Below, piece after piece: positions 25,925 to 34,649 of a DNA stretch of 64,000 nucleotides (the first letter of the stretch is position 1; every line of letters begins with the position of its first letter). This DNA comes from JBBATK01 sp039810585. Its GTDB lineage: Bacteria; Bacteroidota; Ignavibacteria; Kapaibacteriales; NICIL-2. The translations under genes and the position numbers were made by a program. The notes beneath the pieces are model-generated. The model made no database searches. It saw nothing but the letters and a program-made list of their open reading frames with translations, and was not told the DNA's origin. The DNA lies in the NCBI GenBank assembly GCA_039810585.1, contig JBDHXF010000017.1, forward strand, positions 3,851-67,850, read 5' to 3'.

Positions 25925-26786
25925 AGAAAAATGTTGTAAATAACTGGTATGGATATATCAAAAATCACCAAGGCCTCATGCCTCGCTACTGAACGACGCA
26001 ACAAATCAAAATCACCGTGCCGCTTTATGTGCTCGGTACCGTTCGCTCGGTTGGTTGTTCAACTCACCCCTGTTTGGTACCTCAACTTCACACAGGTGTT
26101 CTCGCGAACTTCACACAGGTCTACTCGTACACATTACTCAGATCCACTTGGGCGCTAAACGCTGATCTCATTGTGCACTTCACTCACACAAACACGGACA
26201 TCTGGCACTACAGAATCAGAATGACCATTGAGACTAAGGGAGGATGTGGCCTAAACAATCTTGGCAGGTAAGCTCGCAGGCTATTGGCTCACTCCTCAGT
26301 AAAACTTCCCGCTCTAGGAAATCTGCATTTCTATGCAATATATTATGCTTTTATAAAATCTGGGTGACGAATGTCAAAAAAAATCTCAGTTCTGCTTTTT
26401 CAGCTAAAAAATAAGTGTTTTCGATCGTAATTGCCATTGGTCTGAGAGACACACGGGTGTCCGGGATGAATGGTGTGTCATCTCTCTCCGGAGTTCAACC
26501 ACTTTCGGTTACCTGTAAAAGTGCGCTGTCCCGGCCGTATTGCCTCACGATAACACGCTCATGGCTACATACCTACGCCTATTGATTTTGGACGTCCGTT
26601 CGAACACGCGTCCCTTGCCGATCAACACCTTCATTTCAAAGGCTCAACGTATATCCAATCCGAACAAAAGAGAGTCCGGTCGATACAGCGCACAATTCAG
26701 ACCTCAGGGACATTTTGATACACGCCCGCTTCGCGGTCGTATCTCCACGCCTTGGTATGCAAACAGGCACCAACACTATTCGCCTA
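25925..26786. other. 862-bp region without a convincing gene
   Basis: The region lies between the rsmI start and the end of the secreted thioredoxin-like gene, both on the minus strand. The plus-strand open frames here (up to 88 codons) have no recognisable sequence and no ribosome-binding site, and the minus strand has no frame of 60 codons. An AT-rich patch lies at about 26330-26420. A direct repeat AACTTCACACAGGT occurs at 26084-26097 and 26107-26120. I see no tRNA, tmRNA, RNase P or SRP RNA consensus. It may carry the rsmI promoter, a small RNA or a decayed gene. Confidence 0.5.
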
Positions 26787-27410
26787 TTATTTCTTCGCCC
26801 ACTTGATGGTACATCCCACTGCTTTCACCATAGTTGGGTTTGGCTCAGCTCCGGACTCCAGGGCCGCTATTGCATCTTCTACGTAATGATGCTTGGCAGC
26901 AATTGCGTCTTCTGCGTTATCGTCGATAGCTCCTATGTAACGCACAACGAAAGCCCCATTTTGCTTTTGCACAAGAAACACATGCGGTGTTCTCGTTGCT
27001 CCGTAGGCTGTGGCGATATCTTGCGTGGGATCAATCAGGTAGGCAAAGGGAAATCCCTTCTTCTGCGAACGAGTAATCATATTGGCATAGGAGTCGTCCG
27101 GAACGGCATTCGTGTCGTTCGGATTAATCGCGATTACCGGATATCCCTTCAGTGCGAACTTCTTATGAAGGTCAATAATGCGATCCTCGTAGGCAACCGC
27201 ATACGGACAGTGATTACAAGTGAATACTACAATGAAACCTTTAGCGTCAGGATAACTTTCAAACGAGACCATCGATCCGTCAACACTCTTCAACGAGAAG
27301 TCGCGCGCATGGTCTCCCACCTTATATCCACCTCCTGCCACCGCAGCTTGTAGAGAACAGAGACTAAAAAACACAACCAAGACAACAGTCCACAAACTCT
27401 GGTTCTTCAT
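26787..27410 (-). CDS. Secreted thioredoxin-like / AhpC-TSA family protein
   Basis: The 207-residue protein starts at ATG 27408-27410 with a Sec signal peptide (hydrophobic core VVLVVFFSLCSL, cleavage likely near AVAGG). The mature part is a thioredoxin fold of the AhpC/TSA-redoxin type: GDHARDFSLKSVDGSMV strand entry, then FTCNHCPYAVAYEDR with a C-x-x-C pair and the following Pro, a PNDTN loop, and the cis-Pro region RTPHVFLV. The CNHCPYA signature is typical of a subgroup found in many bacteria as periplasmic thiol-redox proteins of uncharacterised role. It lies 16 bp downstream of a second, TlpA-like thioredoxin, forming a two-gene redox operon. Confidence 0.85.
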   Translation of the reverse strand: MKNQSLWTVVLVVFFSLCSLQAAVAGGGYKVGDHARDFSLKSVDGSMVSFESYPDAKGFIVVFTCNHCPYAVAYEDRIIDLHKKFALKGYPVIAINPNDTNAVPDDSYANMITRSQKKGFPFAYLIDPTQDIATAYGATRTPHVFLVQKQNGAFVVRYIGAIDDNAEDAIAAKHHYVEDAIAALESGAEPNPTMVKAVGCTIKWAKK

Positions 27411-27426
27411 GCTAATTCCTTGAAAT

Positions 27427-27936
27427 TTATAATTTTAAAAACTGAAATACTGTCTGTTCCAATTCATCTGTGCTAAACTGTCGCTCATAAAACTCCTTCC
27501 GCTCTTTGGACGGCTGAATCATCAGTGTGGCTGGGAGTGCGCCCGACCAGTTCGGGCTAATACTGTCAATCCACGTATTCATGTCACTATCCGAAAACAG
27601 TACGACCTCGCTTGTCGATAGGTGCTTCGCAACAAAGGGTTTGAGCCGGGTCTGCAAATCCTTGCGAAAATCCAAGCTCACCAAAAGCAGCCGAACCGGA
27701 AGGTGCCTCGCCTTGATGATACTGTCCAATCGAACGTAACCGGGAAGCTCCTCGACACAAGGTTTACACCATGTAGCCCAAAAATTCAGGATATAGATAC
27801 TATCTGAACTATTCTGCAGGATTTGCGTCTTGAGCTGCTCCGCATTCCATACGGCGGGATCGTCGGCCGCCCGAAGTTGGAGCAGACAACTTGTCATCAG
27901 TACAAAGCTCGCGATTAAAAAACGTTGTAGGTGCAT
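27427..27936 (-). CDS. TlpA/ResA-like periplasmic thioredoxin
   Basis: This is a predicted periplasmic thiol-disulfide oxidoreductase, 169 residues from ATG 27934-27936 (MHLQRFLIAS). The signal peptide ends around LLQLRAADD. The thioredoxin active site WATWCKPCVEELP is at about residues 54-66, and the cis-Pro loop LPATLMI lies near residue 135. The region between them (LLLVSLDFRKDLQTRLKPFV) is the usual TlpA-type insertion. Such proteins reduce apocytochrome c or other envelope disulfides. This fits the presence of cbb3 oxidase in the genome, but no cytochrome maturation genes are adjacent. The start was chosen to place the signal peptide at the N-terminus; the upstream 20 codons add charged residues only. 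Confidence 0.87.
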   Translation of the reverse strand: MHLQRFLIASFVLMTSCLLQLRAADDPAVWNAEQLKTQILQNSSDSIYILNFWATWCKPCVEELPGYVRLDSIIKARHLPVRLLLVSLDFRKDLQTRLKPFVAKHLSTSEVVLFSDSDMNTWIDSISPNWSGALPATLMIQPSKERKEFYERQFSTDELEQTVFQFLKL

Positions 27937-28176
27937 GGATCGGAACCAAATAACGACAAAACTGAAACTATGTCCCACTGCACGAAATCTGCTCACTGCT
28001 GTTTAACTTCGTGAGCTTGATAATTCTTGCTATCTTTATTATTTACAACTAGTTCGACATTTTGTCAAACAAGAGTAGCGGGGTCAAAGTACATCGCGTG
28101 CTCAGGATACACACGCAAGACGTATGGCTTCATACTGTATTTTGCATAGTGCTTTTCTGCAAATTCTGTGCATCTC

Positions 28177-29427
28177 ATGGCATCTCGCTTGGAAGAATCG
28201 GTCCATCACTACACCTACAACCTACCTGACGAACGTATTGCACGCTATCCCCTAGAAGAAAGAGATAGTGCGAAGATGCTCGTATGGAAGGCGGCATCAG
28301 AGACGATCGAGAACCGCCATGTTCGAGATTTGGATGCTATCCTTGACCGAGATTCGCTGATTATCCTGAACAATTCCAAGGTGATACCAGCGCGTTTGCA
28401 TTTTCGAAAAGTCAGTGGCTCCCCTGTCGAGCTCTTCTTACTCGAGCCACTCGCTACCACCCATCAGCAAGCGCTGGAGTCGCGGGAGAGGAGTCGGTGG
28501 TTTTGTCTTTTTGGTGCAAAACGACTACGTGAAGGCTCTCTCATCGAATGCAATTCGGAATTCGGTATTGTTCAAGCCCTCATCCTAGAACGGCGAGATC
28601 AAGGTGCGGTGGTTGAGCTCAGTTGGCCACCTGGACTGAGCTTAGCAGAGCTTCTGGAACGTATTGGAAACACACCACTTCCGCCATACCTCAACCGGCC
28701 GGATGAGCAGAACGATAAGGAACGCTATCAAACTGTTTTTGCGCGGAATGAAGGTTCTGTTGCGGCTCCCACCGCTGCCTTGCACTTAAGCTCCGGCGTA
28801 CTCAACCGATTGGAGAACAAGGGAATTCGACGGTCAGAGTTGACCCTGCACGTGGGTCTCGGGACGTTTCAACCTATGAAGAGCGACCACATCAGCGACC
28901 ACAGCATGCACGAGGAGATTATCGAGATTTCCCGAACCTGCTTGGAAGATATCGCCGCCTTTTTAACTCACAAGGCTGAGACACCGGATGCAGGCCACCG
29001 TTTTGTTTGCGTCGGAACAACGTCCCTTCGCAGCATAGAATCTCTGTTTTGGCTGGCACTTTCGTTGTACAACTCGGGAGCGACTGTGTGGCCCGAGACA
29101 GCACGCGTTGAGCAGTGGTGCTGGCGAAATTCGGTCGACGATGTCATAAGTCCGCTGAACGCCATTCAGTACTTACTCAATTTGAGATCGTCGGACGGCA
29201 GTATACCTGACTCAATGCGCTTTCGCAGTTCACTGATGATAAGCCCAGGATATGACTTTCGATATTGCGACACACTTATGACGAATTTTCATCAGCCGCA
29301 GAGCACCTTGCTCGTTTTGGTGAGTGCCTTTTGCGGGGATGAAGCTCGTCGTAAAATTTATGAACACGCTCTCAAAAACGACTATCGATTTCTGAGTTAT
29401 GGAGATAGCTCCTTGCTCTTTCGCTAA
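28177..29427 (+). CDS. queA: S-adenosylmethionine:tRNA ribosyltransferase-isomerase
   Basis: QueA transfers and isomerises the ribosyl moiety of AdoMet to preQ1 in tRNA, forming epoxyqueuosine. The 416-residue protein starts at ATG 28177; a GTG nine bases upstream is an alternative. Conserved segments are YNLPDERIARYPLEERDSAKML at the N-terminus, IILNNSKVIPARL, GNTPLPPYLNR followed by DKERYQTVFA, GSVAAPTAALH, LTLHVGLGTFQP and, near the C-terminus, TNFHQPQSTLLVLVSAFCG. Length is longer than E. coli QueA (about 356) because of insertions around residues 285-345. It converges with the YbbR gene, with a 4-bp overlap of the two stop regions. Other queuosine genes are not in the window. Confidence 0.96.
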   Translation: MASRLEESVHHYTYNLPDERIARYPLEERDSAKMLVWKAASETIENRHVRDLDAILDRDSLIILNNSKVIPARLHFRKVSGSPVELFLLEPLATTHQQALESRERSRWFCLFGAKRLREGSLIECNSEFGIVQALILERRDQGAVVELSWPPGLSLAELLERIGNTPLPPYLNRPDEQNDKERYQTVFARNEGSVAAPTAALHLSSGVLNRLENKGIRRSELTLHVGLGTFQPMKSDHISDHSMHEEIIEISRTCLEDIAAFLTHKAETPDAGHRFVCVGTTSLRSIESLFWLALSLYNSGATVWPETARVEQWCWRNSVDDVISPLNAIQYLLNLRSSDGSIPDSMRFRSSLMISPGYDFRYCDTLMTNFHQPQSTLLVLVSAFCGDEARRKIYEHALKNDYRFLSYGDSSLLFR

Positions 29428-30353
29428 GGTCTGAGCGACTGCGATGCGTGAATCAACACGTCGGGGTTCATGTTGATGACCTTTAGATTGGGAGGGAGTT
29501 TGAGATGCGGCCTTATCAGTCCGGTTGTATCCTTGGCAACCTGTGCGTACTCAACCGTCGCCTCTATGTCTTCCGGCCGAAGTTTTTCGATTTGGTCAAC
29601 ACCTCCGCGGAGGGTGAGCGACAGTCTTTGAGGTGATATACTATGAGTGCTCTTATAGGGTGCCCCAATAACAACGATGGGAATATCGTCCAGGGTAATC
29701 TCTGCGCTGCGTTGAATACTAAAGTCATACTGAATGGTTGAGGGATCCACACTGATAATAGACCCTAATGAGTCGCTCACGTGTATCGTGCCACTTTGCG
29801 ACTCCAGGCAGGACGCAAAGGACATCGGCGCCGTTTTCCACGAGCTGAGTTGCTCCAGCAGTTTAATATTTCCATGGATCACCACACTGTCCGGTTGCAG
29901 GTTTACCAAACCAACTTGGACGTACCCCGGGGCGGGATGAACGGCGATAGTACTGAGCAACGGAACCTTCTTTTCGCCAACAACCCCCAATTGTACGCCA
30001 AAGCCTTTGGTAAGAACGTCAACGACGGCAGCGGGAACATTGGAACGGAAAGCCTGCTGTAACTCTTGGGCTCCAATGAAGAGAGTGGTAGCCTTTTGAG
30101 CGCTGAGGTCAACCACACAACGAGCGCCTCTATTCAAATACAGCAAGTTCATGAGGTGCCAGCCACTGGCATGCACGATATAACGCACATACTGCGGAAC
30201 CTCTGCTTCAATACTCCGATCGGCCGGGAGCTGGAAAGAGATGGGAACATCGAGTTGAACATCGTAGCTTTCGCGCAGACTTACCAGGGTCCACAGTGCC
30301 GCCGAGAGCACAATGGAGAAGATTGCTGTACGGATGGAAAAGCTACTCGCCAT
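29424..30353 (-). CDS. YbbR-like domain protein
   Basis: This membrane-anchored periplasmic protein of 309 residues starts at ATG 30351-30353 (MASSFSIRTA). A single N-terminal transmembrane helix (about 9-26, AIFSIVLSAALWTLVSL) is followed by repeated beta-rich units with the pattern VDVPISFQLP...VRYIVHASG, VQVGLVNLQPDSVVIHG and LSLTLRGGVDQIEKL. These match the YbbR domain, named CdaR in Firmicutes where it regulates diadenylate cyclase. In Bacteroidota YbbR proteins are often near membrane or cell-wall genes and the role is not settled. No cdaA is visible. It follows the DUF58 gene by 14 bp on the same strand and is probably in its operon. Confidence 0.85.
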   Translation of the reverse strand: MASSFSIRTAIFSIVLSAALWTLVSLRESYDVQLDVPISFQLPADRSIEAEVPQYVRYIVHASGWHLMNLLYLNRGARCVVDLSAQKATTLFIGAQELQQAFRSNVPAAVVDVLTKGFGVQLGVVGEKKVPLLSTIAVHPAPGYVQVGLVNLQPDSVVIHGNIKLLEQLSSWKTAPMSFASCLESQSGTIHVSDSLGSIISVDPSTIQYDFSIQRSAEITLDDIPIVVIGAPYKSTHSISPQRLSLTLRGGVDQIEKLRPEDIEATVEYAQVAKDTTGLIRPHLKLPPNLKVINMNPDVLIHASQSLRP

Positions 30354-30367
30354 AGAGAATGCACAGT

Positions 30368-31309
30368 CTACATCAAGTTGCGTCGCTTCACTAAATACTC
30401 GGTCAAAGCGCGGTCGAAGGGAGTGTCGGTTTGGATTTGAAGAATATCGACATTCAAATTGTAACACTCCCGGCGCAATCGTTGCATGAATTCTTGCATG
30501 GTCGCGCTGTATGAGTTTCTGATATGGTAGGGCTGCGTCACCAATTCTTCCCCACTTTCCATGTCCTTAAATGTTGCAGCCCAGCCAAAGTCGAAATCGA
30601 CTTCTCTGGGATCCAAAATCTGAATGGCGAGCACGTCGTGGCGCTGGTGTCGGAAGTGCTTCAGGGTGGAGATTATAGACTCAGGGTCGTCAAAGAAATC
30701 GGAAAGAATAACCACCAAGCTCCGACGAGAAATTCTCTCAACCAGTCTATCAAGAGCTGCAGCGGTACCTGTCTCACGAGCCGGTTTAACGGCATGGAGG
30801 GCGCTGAGGAGCTCTCGAAGGTACGACATCTTGGCACGTGGAGGCAGGTATTCTCGAACCTCCGTATCGTATAATGCCAAGCCTGCCGCATCTTTTTGCT
30901 TCATGATCAAGTAGCTGAGCGAAGCGGCTACGTACGAAGCATATTCGAACTTGCTTATATGTCCTGGTGACTGATACGCCATACTCGCTGAACAATCCAT
31001 GACCACAACCGACCGTAGGTTGGTCTCCTCCTCAAATTGCTTGACGTAGTAGCGATCAGTTCTCGAATAAATTTTCCAATCAATATATCGTATCTCGTCT
31101 CCCGGACGGTACTGACGATGCTCCGCAAACTCGACACTGAAACCGTGAAATGGAGAGCGGTGAAGTCCGGTTATAAAACCCTCCACAACCAACCGTGCTC
31201 GTAACTCAAGTGAGTCGAGCTTAGCCACTACATCCGGTTGCAGGTATTTTTGATAGGCTTCCACGAACAGGCAGACGTTTGAACGGTTGACACTATTTGA
31301 GCGGTGCAT
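30368..31309 (-). CDS. DUF58 domain protein (VWA-like)
   Basis: This 313-residue cytoplasmic protein of the DUF58 family is usually the partner of a MoxR AAA+ ATPase. The family signature GFSVEFAEHRQYRPGDEIRYIDWKIY is at about residues 56-81. It is followed by a VWA-like fold with the metal-site motif MDCSASM (DxSxS) near residue 104 and LVVILSDFFDD near residue 199. There is no N-terminal membrane anchor, unlike some DUF58 proteins. No moxR gene is visible in the window; the gene directly upstream is divergent. It is followed by the YbbR gene 14 bp away. MoxR/DUF58 systems are thought to act in metal insertion or envelope integrity. Confidence 0.9.
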   Translation of the reverse strand: MHRSNSVNRSNVCLFVEAYQKYLQPDVVAKLDSLELRARLVVEGFITGLHRSPFHGFSVEFAEHRQYRPGDEIRYIDWKIYSRTDRYYVKQFEEETNLRSVVVMDCSASMAYQSPGHISKFEYASYVAASLSYLIMKQKDAAGLALYDTEVREYLPPRAKMSYLRELLSALHAVKPARETGTAAALDRLVERISRRSLVVILSDFFDDPESIISTLKHFRHQRHDVLAIQILDPREVDFDFGWAATFKDMESGEELVTQPYHIRNSYSATMQEFMQRLRRECYNLNVDILQIQTDTPFDRALTEYLVKRRNLM

Positions 31310-31373
31310 CTCTTACACACCGCTTTAACCTTCTGTTCTCGCAAAATAGCACCATACCTCCGTATTTTTGTGT

Positions 31374-32021
31374 ATGAACACTGAACAAGAACATGACGAG
31401 GCATGGAGTTCATCCGACTTTTGGTCGGATCGCTACCAGAGTGGAGATCATCGCTGGGATTTAGGAACGGAGACCCCTGTATTTCGAGCCCTTCGTGAGC
31501 ATGATCCTCTTTTCCATGTGAACGACGCTTCCGCGCTCACCATCGCAATCCCCGGATGCGGGTTTGGTCACGACGCCATTGCATTTGCACAGAGCGGCTT
31601 TGCCGTCACTGCTATCGACTTTGCACCCGAGCCTTTGGCCTATCTCCAGGATCACGCGCGAAGCCAAGGATTGTCCTTACAATTGCTTGAGCGCGATATC
31701 TTTACCCTCCAGTGGGATTTTGCCCAGAGCTTCGACCGAGTGCTTGAGTACACCTGTTATTGCGCCATCGATCCTTCGCGGCGTGAGGAATATGTCAAGG
31801 TCATGTCTGCCATCGTTAAACCCGGCGGCTATCTTATTGGTCTGTTCTTTCCCATGGATGACATCGAACGCGATGGTCCACCGTTCACTGTTCATGAGGA
31901 TGAGATTCACCGACAGTTCGAGCGCGAGGGCTTTGTGCTTATTAGCTCCGTTACTCCCCGCGAGTCCCATCCGGCTCGTGCAGGTCGGGAAAAACTTATG
32001 GTGTTTCGAAAAAATGCCTAG
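31374..32021 (+). CDS. Class I SAM-dependent methyltransferase, TPMT-like
   Basis: The 215-residue cytoplasmic methyltransferase starts at ATG 31374. The N-terminal pattern FWSDRYQSGDHRWDLGTETPVF resembles the thiopurine S-methyltransferase (TPMT) family entry. Motif I is AIPGCGFGHDAIAFAQSGF, motif II is the acidic end of VTAIDFAPE, and FDRVLEYTCYCAIDPSRR is the TPMT-type motif. The C-terminus IGLFFPMD...GPPFTVHEDEI also fits that family. Known TPMT-like substrates include thiols and selenium or tellurium compounds; the natural substrate here is unknown. It lies 180 bp upstream of a rhodanese-OsmC-GH13 operon on the same strand; co-transcription is possible but not shown. Confidence 0.85.
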   Translation: MNTEQEHDEAWSSSDFWSDRYQSGDHRWDLGTETPVFRALREHDPLFHVNDASALTIAIPGCGFGHDAIAFAQSGFAVTAIDFAPEPLAYLQDHARSQGLSLQLLERDIFTLQWDFAQSFDRVLEYTCYCAIDPSRREEYVKVMSAIVKPGGYLIGLFFPMDDIERDGPPFTVHEDEIHRQFEREGFVLISSVTPRESHPARAGREKLMVFRKNA

Positions 32022-32201
32022 GTCACTTGATCCTGTCATCGCCTCAGCTATGTGTGCAACCATTGGTTCGACTAACTCTGTCTCTGAACTCCTTACACCT
32101 TTGCCGTGTCGAAGTAAAAAGAGCACTTGTGTGCGCACGGTCTCGATCGAAACACATACCGAATCTGCAAGTGCCAACTCTAAACCACGCCCACAATACT
32201 T

Positions 32202-32516
32202 ATGATTCCCACGATTAGTGTCGACGAAGTCCACCAACGCATGCAAGCCGGTGAAGGGCTGTTCCTACTCGATGTACGCCAACCAGAGGAACATGAGCAG
32301 TTTCGCATCGTCGACGGCATGCTCATTCCAATCGGCGAATTGATGGACAGAAAGAGTGAATTGGATGAATACAAGGATCGAGAAATTATCGTGTATTGTC
32401 GTAGCGGCAACCGTAGTGCGCATGCTGTCGACTACTTGCAGTATCTGGGATATAACGCAAAAAATTTACGAGGCGGTATAATTGCTTGGTTAACCATGAT
32501 GGAGAAGAATTCATGA
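32202..32516 (+). CDS. Single-domain rhodanese-like protein
   Basis: This 104-residue cytoplasmic sulfurtransferase-like protein has a single rhodanese domain. FLLDVRQPEEHEQFRI is the conserved CH2A region. The active-site loop CRSGNRS carries the catalytic Cys at about residue 67 in YCRSGNRSAHAV, followed by GGIIAWL. Such short rhodaneses carry persulfide sulfur for thiolation, detoxification or sulfide handling. The stop codon overlaps the start of the OsmC-like gene in an ATGA junction at 32513-32516, so the two are translationally coupled. The start ATG at 32202 gives a normal-length domain. Confidence 0.93.
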   Translation: MIPTISVDEVHQRMQAGEGLFLLDVRQPEEHEQFRIVDGMLIPIGELMDRKSELDEYKDREIIVYCRSGNRSAHAVDYLQYLGYNAKNLRGGIIAWLTMMEKNS

Positions 32517-32950
32517 GTGTTGAAGTACGATTTGTTGATGGACATCATTTCATAGGCACCGACGAGAAGAATAATGTCACCGTATTCGACTCAAGAGGAG
32601 ATGTACCCCCGCAGGGTGCAACACCGGTTTCGGCAATGCTGCAAGCGTTAGCAGCATGTTCCGGTATTGATGTGGTGGACATCCTGAAGAAGAAGAGAAA
32701 GACGATTGATTCCTTTGTCATTCGATGCGAAGGCACTCGCGCTGAAACGCACCCGAAAGTCTTTACAAAGGTGCACATGCACTACGTGCTGCATAGTCCG
32801 GATGCTACCGAGGGTGACTTAGAGCGAAGTATCCATCTGTCGCACGAAACCTACTGTACGATTTCCGCCATGTTTGCACGCAGCGGCTGCGAGATCACGT
32901 CGACTTTTGAACTTCTTCAGACAACAGACAACACCGTAACACATGGATAG
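32513..32950 (+). CDS. OsmC/Ohr-family protein
   Basis: The 145-residue protein starts at ATG 32513 (MSVEVRFVDG), overlapping the rhodanese stop. It has the OsmC fold: a Gly/Pro loop followed by ATPVSAMLQALAACSGIDVVDILKKKRK, where the ACSGID helix holds the first conserved Cys, then HPKVFTKVHMHYVL and a second Cys in HETYCTISAMFARSG. The two Cys are in the positions used for thiol peroxidase chemistry in OsmC/Ohr. The Y-C-T-I-S element is more like the general OsmC/YhfA subgroup than true Ohr. A thiol- or persulfide-linked role with the coupled rhodanese is inferred. Its end overlaps the GH13-like gene by 8 bp. Confidence 0.9.
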   Translation: MSVEVRFVDGHHFIGTDEKNNVTVFDSRGDVPPQGATPVSAMLQALAACSGIDVVDILKKKRKTIDSFVIRCEGTRAETHPKVFTKVHMHYVLHSPDATEGDLERSIHLSHETYCTISAMFARSGCEITSTFELLQTTDNTVTHG

Positions 32951-34631
32951 CGCTACGGATGACTCTGCGCATAACTCTCTACCGCGTACTGCGCAGGATT
33001 CTATGCCCTATTCTTCGCCCGGTTCCTCGCTTCGTGCGCTGGCAGAGAGCTTCCGACGTGTGGAGCCTGACTATGAGGGACTTCCCTACCGCATACCAAC
33101 TCTTTGGTTAGAGCCTTGGTCACACAACGGAAGTAGCATCGTCCACAACCCGGCGCGGTGGATGGCTCAGTGTTGTGAGGACATCCTCAACGGCCGGTAC
33201 CGGAGCCAAAGACGTGTGACGGGCTTGCCCGGCACGAATAAAAAGACCCCTGAACATAGTCACTGGTACATGTTGCTACCGCGGCACTTCACAGCCTACG
33301 ATCACGGACAAGCCGCATTCGATCGTGGGTGGTCGCGTGTAGGCACACTCTGCAAAACCATTGCCGTACTTCCCTACTTGTGTTCGCTTGGCGTCCGAAC
33401 CATCGTTCTACTCCCGTTGATGCAAGGCGGTCGTTATGCACACAAAGGCAGGATCGGTTCGGTGTACGCTATCGCAAATCCAACCGAGTTGGATCTGCTT
33501 TTGTCCGAACCGGCCTGTGGCTTGAGCATCGATGAACAGTTTCAGGCGTTGGTGGAGGCGGCGCATGCGTGCGACATCCAGGTGATACAAGAATTTGCGC
33601 TGCGAACCACGAGCCGCGATGCAGACTGGGTTGCTCAGCATCCTGAATGGTATTATTGGGTGCGTGAGGAAGGTGCGGAACACCATGGCTTTCACCCCCC
33701 TCACTTTAGAGCGGAAACCCTAAGAGAGATCGAGAGGAAGGTTCAAGCGTTGAACTTTCAGCAGCTCCCGGAACCTGATCCGGAATACCGCGCGCTCTTC
33801 TGCACGAGTCCGGTCAGGGTACAAAAAGATAAGGAAGGTCAGTGGCTGGGAGTTTTGGAGGATGGGACACGGTGTCGCATTCCCGGTGCCTTTGCCGACT
33901 ATCCACCCGACGACACGCAGCCCTTATGGAGCGATGTAAGCTATCTGCGACTACACACGCATCCTCAGTTCAACTACGTGGCATATAACACTGTTCGTAT
34001 GTACGATGCGGACTTAGATCGCCCGGAATTCAGAAGCGAAGCATTGTGGGAGAGATTGCAGTCCGTAATACCGGACTTTATCCGACGGTTCAATATTGAC
34101 GGCGCGGTGTTGGATATGAGTCACTCATTGCCGGCTGCTCTAGCCTCTCGCATTATTGCCGCTGCACGATCCCTGAAGCCGGAATTCGTGTTTGTTGAAG
34201 AGAATTTTCATACCAGTGCAGCGTCAAGAGAGAAAGGTTTCGATGCAGTGCTCGGCAATTGGTGGTATCGCTGCACCTGTTCTCAGGACTCAGCAACCGC
34301 GCGTGAGGAACTGGAACATAGCCCGCCAGCTATTCCCTTTTTGGCATGCCCGGACACTCACAATAGCCCCCGTTTATTCTTACGCGCTTCGCGCGATCTA
34401 GCACTTCACATTCTTGAATGGAGTGCACAACTGCCGCAAGGAATACGATGCACCCTAGCCGGGACAGAGTTTGGCTGCACTCAAGTGATGAATACGGGAT
34501 TGGGATTTAGTCCTGAGGAGACGCAGACCTATCCTGCAGATGACCTCCCGCTGTTCTCGGATGTCCCAATGGATTGGGATGCGGCCGATCCCAGCATTCT
34601 CCGGATCTATCGTAACATTGATCCCCAATAG
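32943..34631 (+). CDS. GH13 (GlgE-like) alpha-amylase-family protein with altered active site
   Basis: The 562-residue protein appears to be a (beta/alpha)8 barrel of the alpha-amylase superfamily, closest in layout to GlgE (GH13_3). LGVRTIVLLPLMQGGRYAHKG aligns with its strand-2 region, and EFALRTTSRDADWVAQHPEW closely matches the GlgE region DFAL-x-C-S-x-D-x-x-W-V-x-x-HPEW. Region II reads FNIDGAVLDMSHSLP: the nucleophile Asp391 is present, but the almost invariant Arg two residues before it is Val389. Region III has Glu419/420 in FVFVEENF, and region IV is CPDTHNSPR (Asp471). The usual extra N- and C-terminal GlgE domains are absent. Catalysis may therefore be altered or lost. The start ATG at 32943 overlaps the OsmC gene by 8 bp. 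Glycogen genes are not in the window. The fold assignment is fair; activity is uncertain. Confidence 0.7.
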   Translation: MDSATDDSAHNSLPRTAQDSMPYSSPGSSLRALAESFRRVEPDYEGLPYRIPTLWLEPWSHNGSSIVHNPARWMAQCCEDILNGRYRSQRRVTGLPGTNKKTPEHSHWYMLLPRHFTAYDHGQAAFDRGWSRVGTLCKTIAVLPYLCSLGVRTIVLLPLMQGGRYAHKGRIGSVYAIANPTELDLLLSEPACGLSIDEQFQALVEAAHACDIQVIQEFALRTTSRDADWVAQHPEWYYWVREEGAEHHGFHPPHFRAETLREIERKVQALNFQQLPEPDPEYRALFCTSPVRVQKDKEGQWLGVLEDGTRCRIPGAFADYPPDDTQPLWSDVSYLRLHTHPQFNYVAYNTVRMYDADLDRPEFRSEALWERLQSVIPDFIRRFNIDGAVLDMSHSLPAALASRIIAAARSLKPEFVFVEENFHTSAASREKGFDAVLGNWWYRCTCSQDSATAREELEHSPPAIPFLACPDTHNSPRLFLRASRDLALHILEWSAQLPQGIRCTLAGTEFGCTQVMNTGLGFSPEETQTYPADDLPLFSDVPMDWDAADPSILRIYRNIDPQ

Positions 34632-34649
34632 GGAACCTGCGGGCGTTCA

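Noticed and set aside
26540..26806. An 88-codon plus-strand frame in the gap next to the redox genes
   Set aside because: It has no signal, domain or ribosome-binding site, its composition is irregular, and it overlaps the end of a well-supported gene on the other strand.
31363..31370. TATTTTTG, a match to the Bacteroidota -7 promoter element TAnnTTTG, just before the methyltransferase start
   Set aside because: It is only three bases from the ATG, so transcription would start inside the gene. No matching TTG at the -33 spacing supports it.
32014..32205. A 63-codon frame overlapping the end of the methyltransferase and joined to the rhodanese start by ATGA
   Set aside because: The overlaps look like operon-style coupling, but the Ser/Thr-rich product has no recognisable features. 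The frame simply continues the alternate frame of the methyltransferase. I could not separate it from chance.
31677..32246. A 189-codon minus-strand frame opposite the TPMT-like methyltransferase
   Set aside because: It lies antisense to a gene with clear methyltransferase motifs and has no family resemblance.
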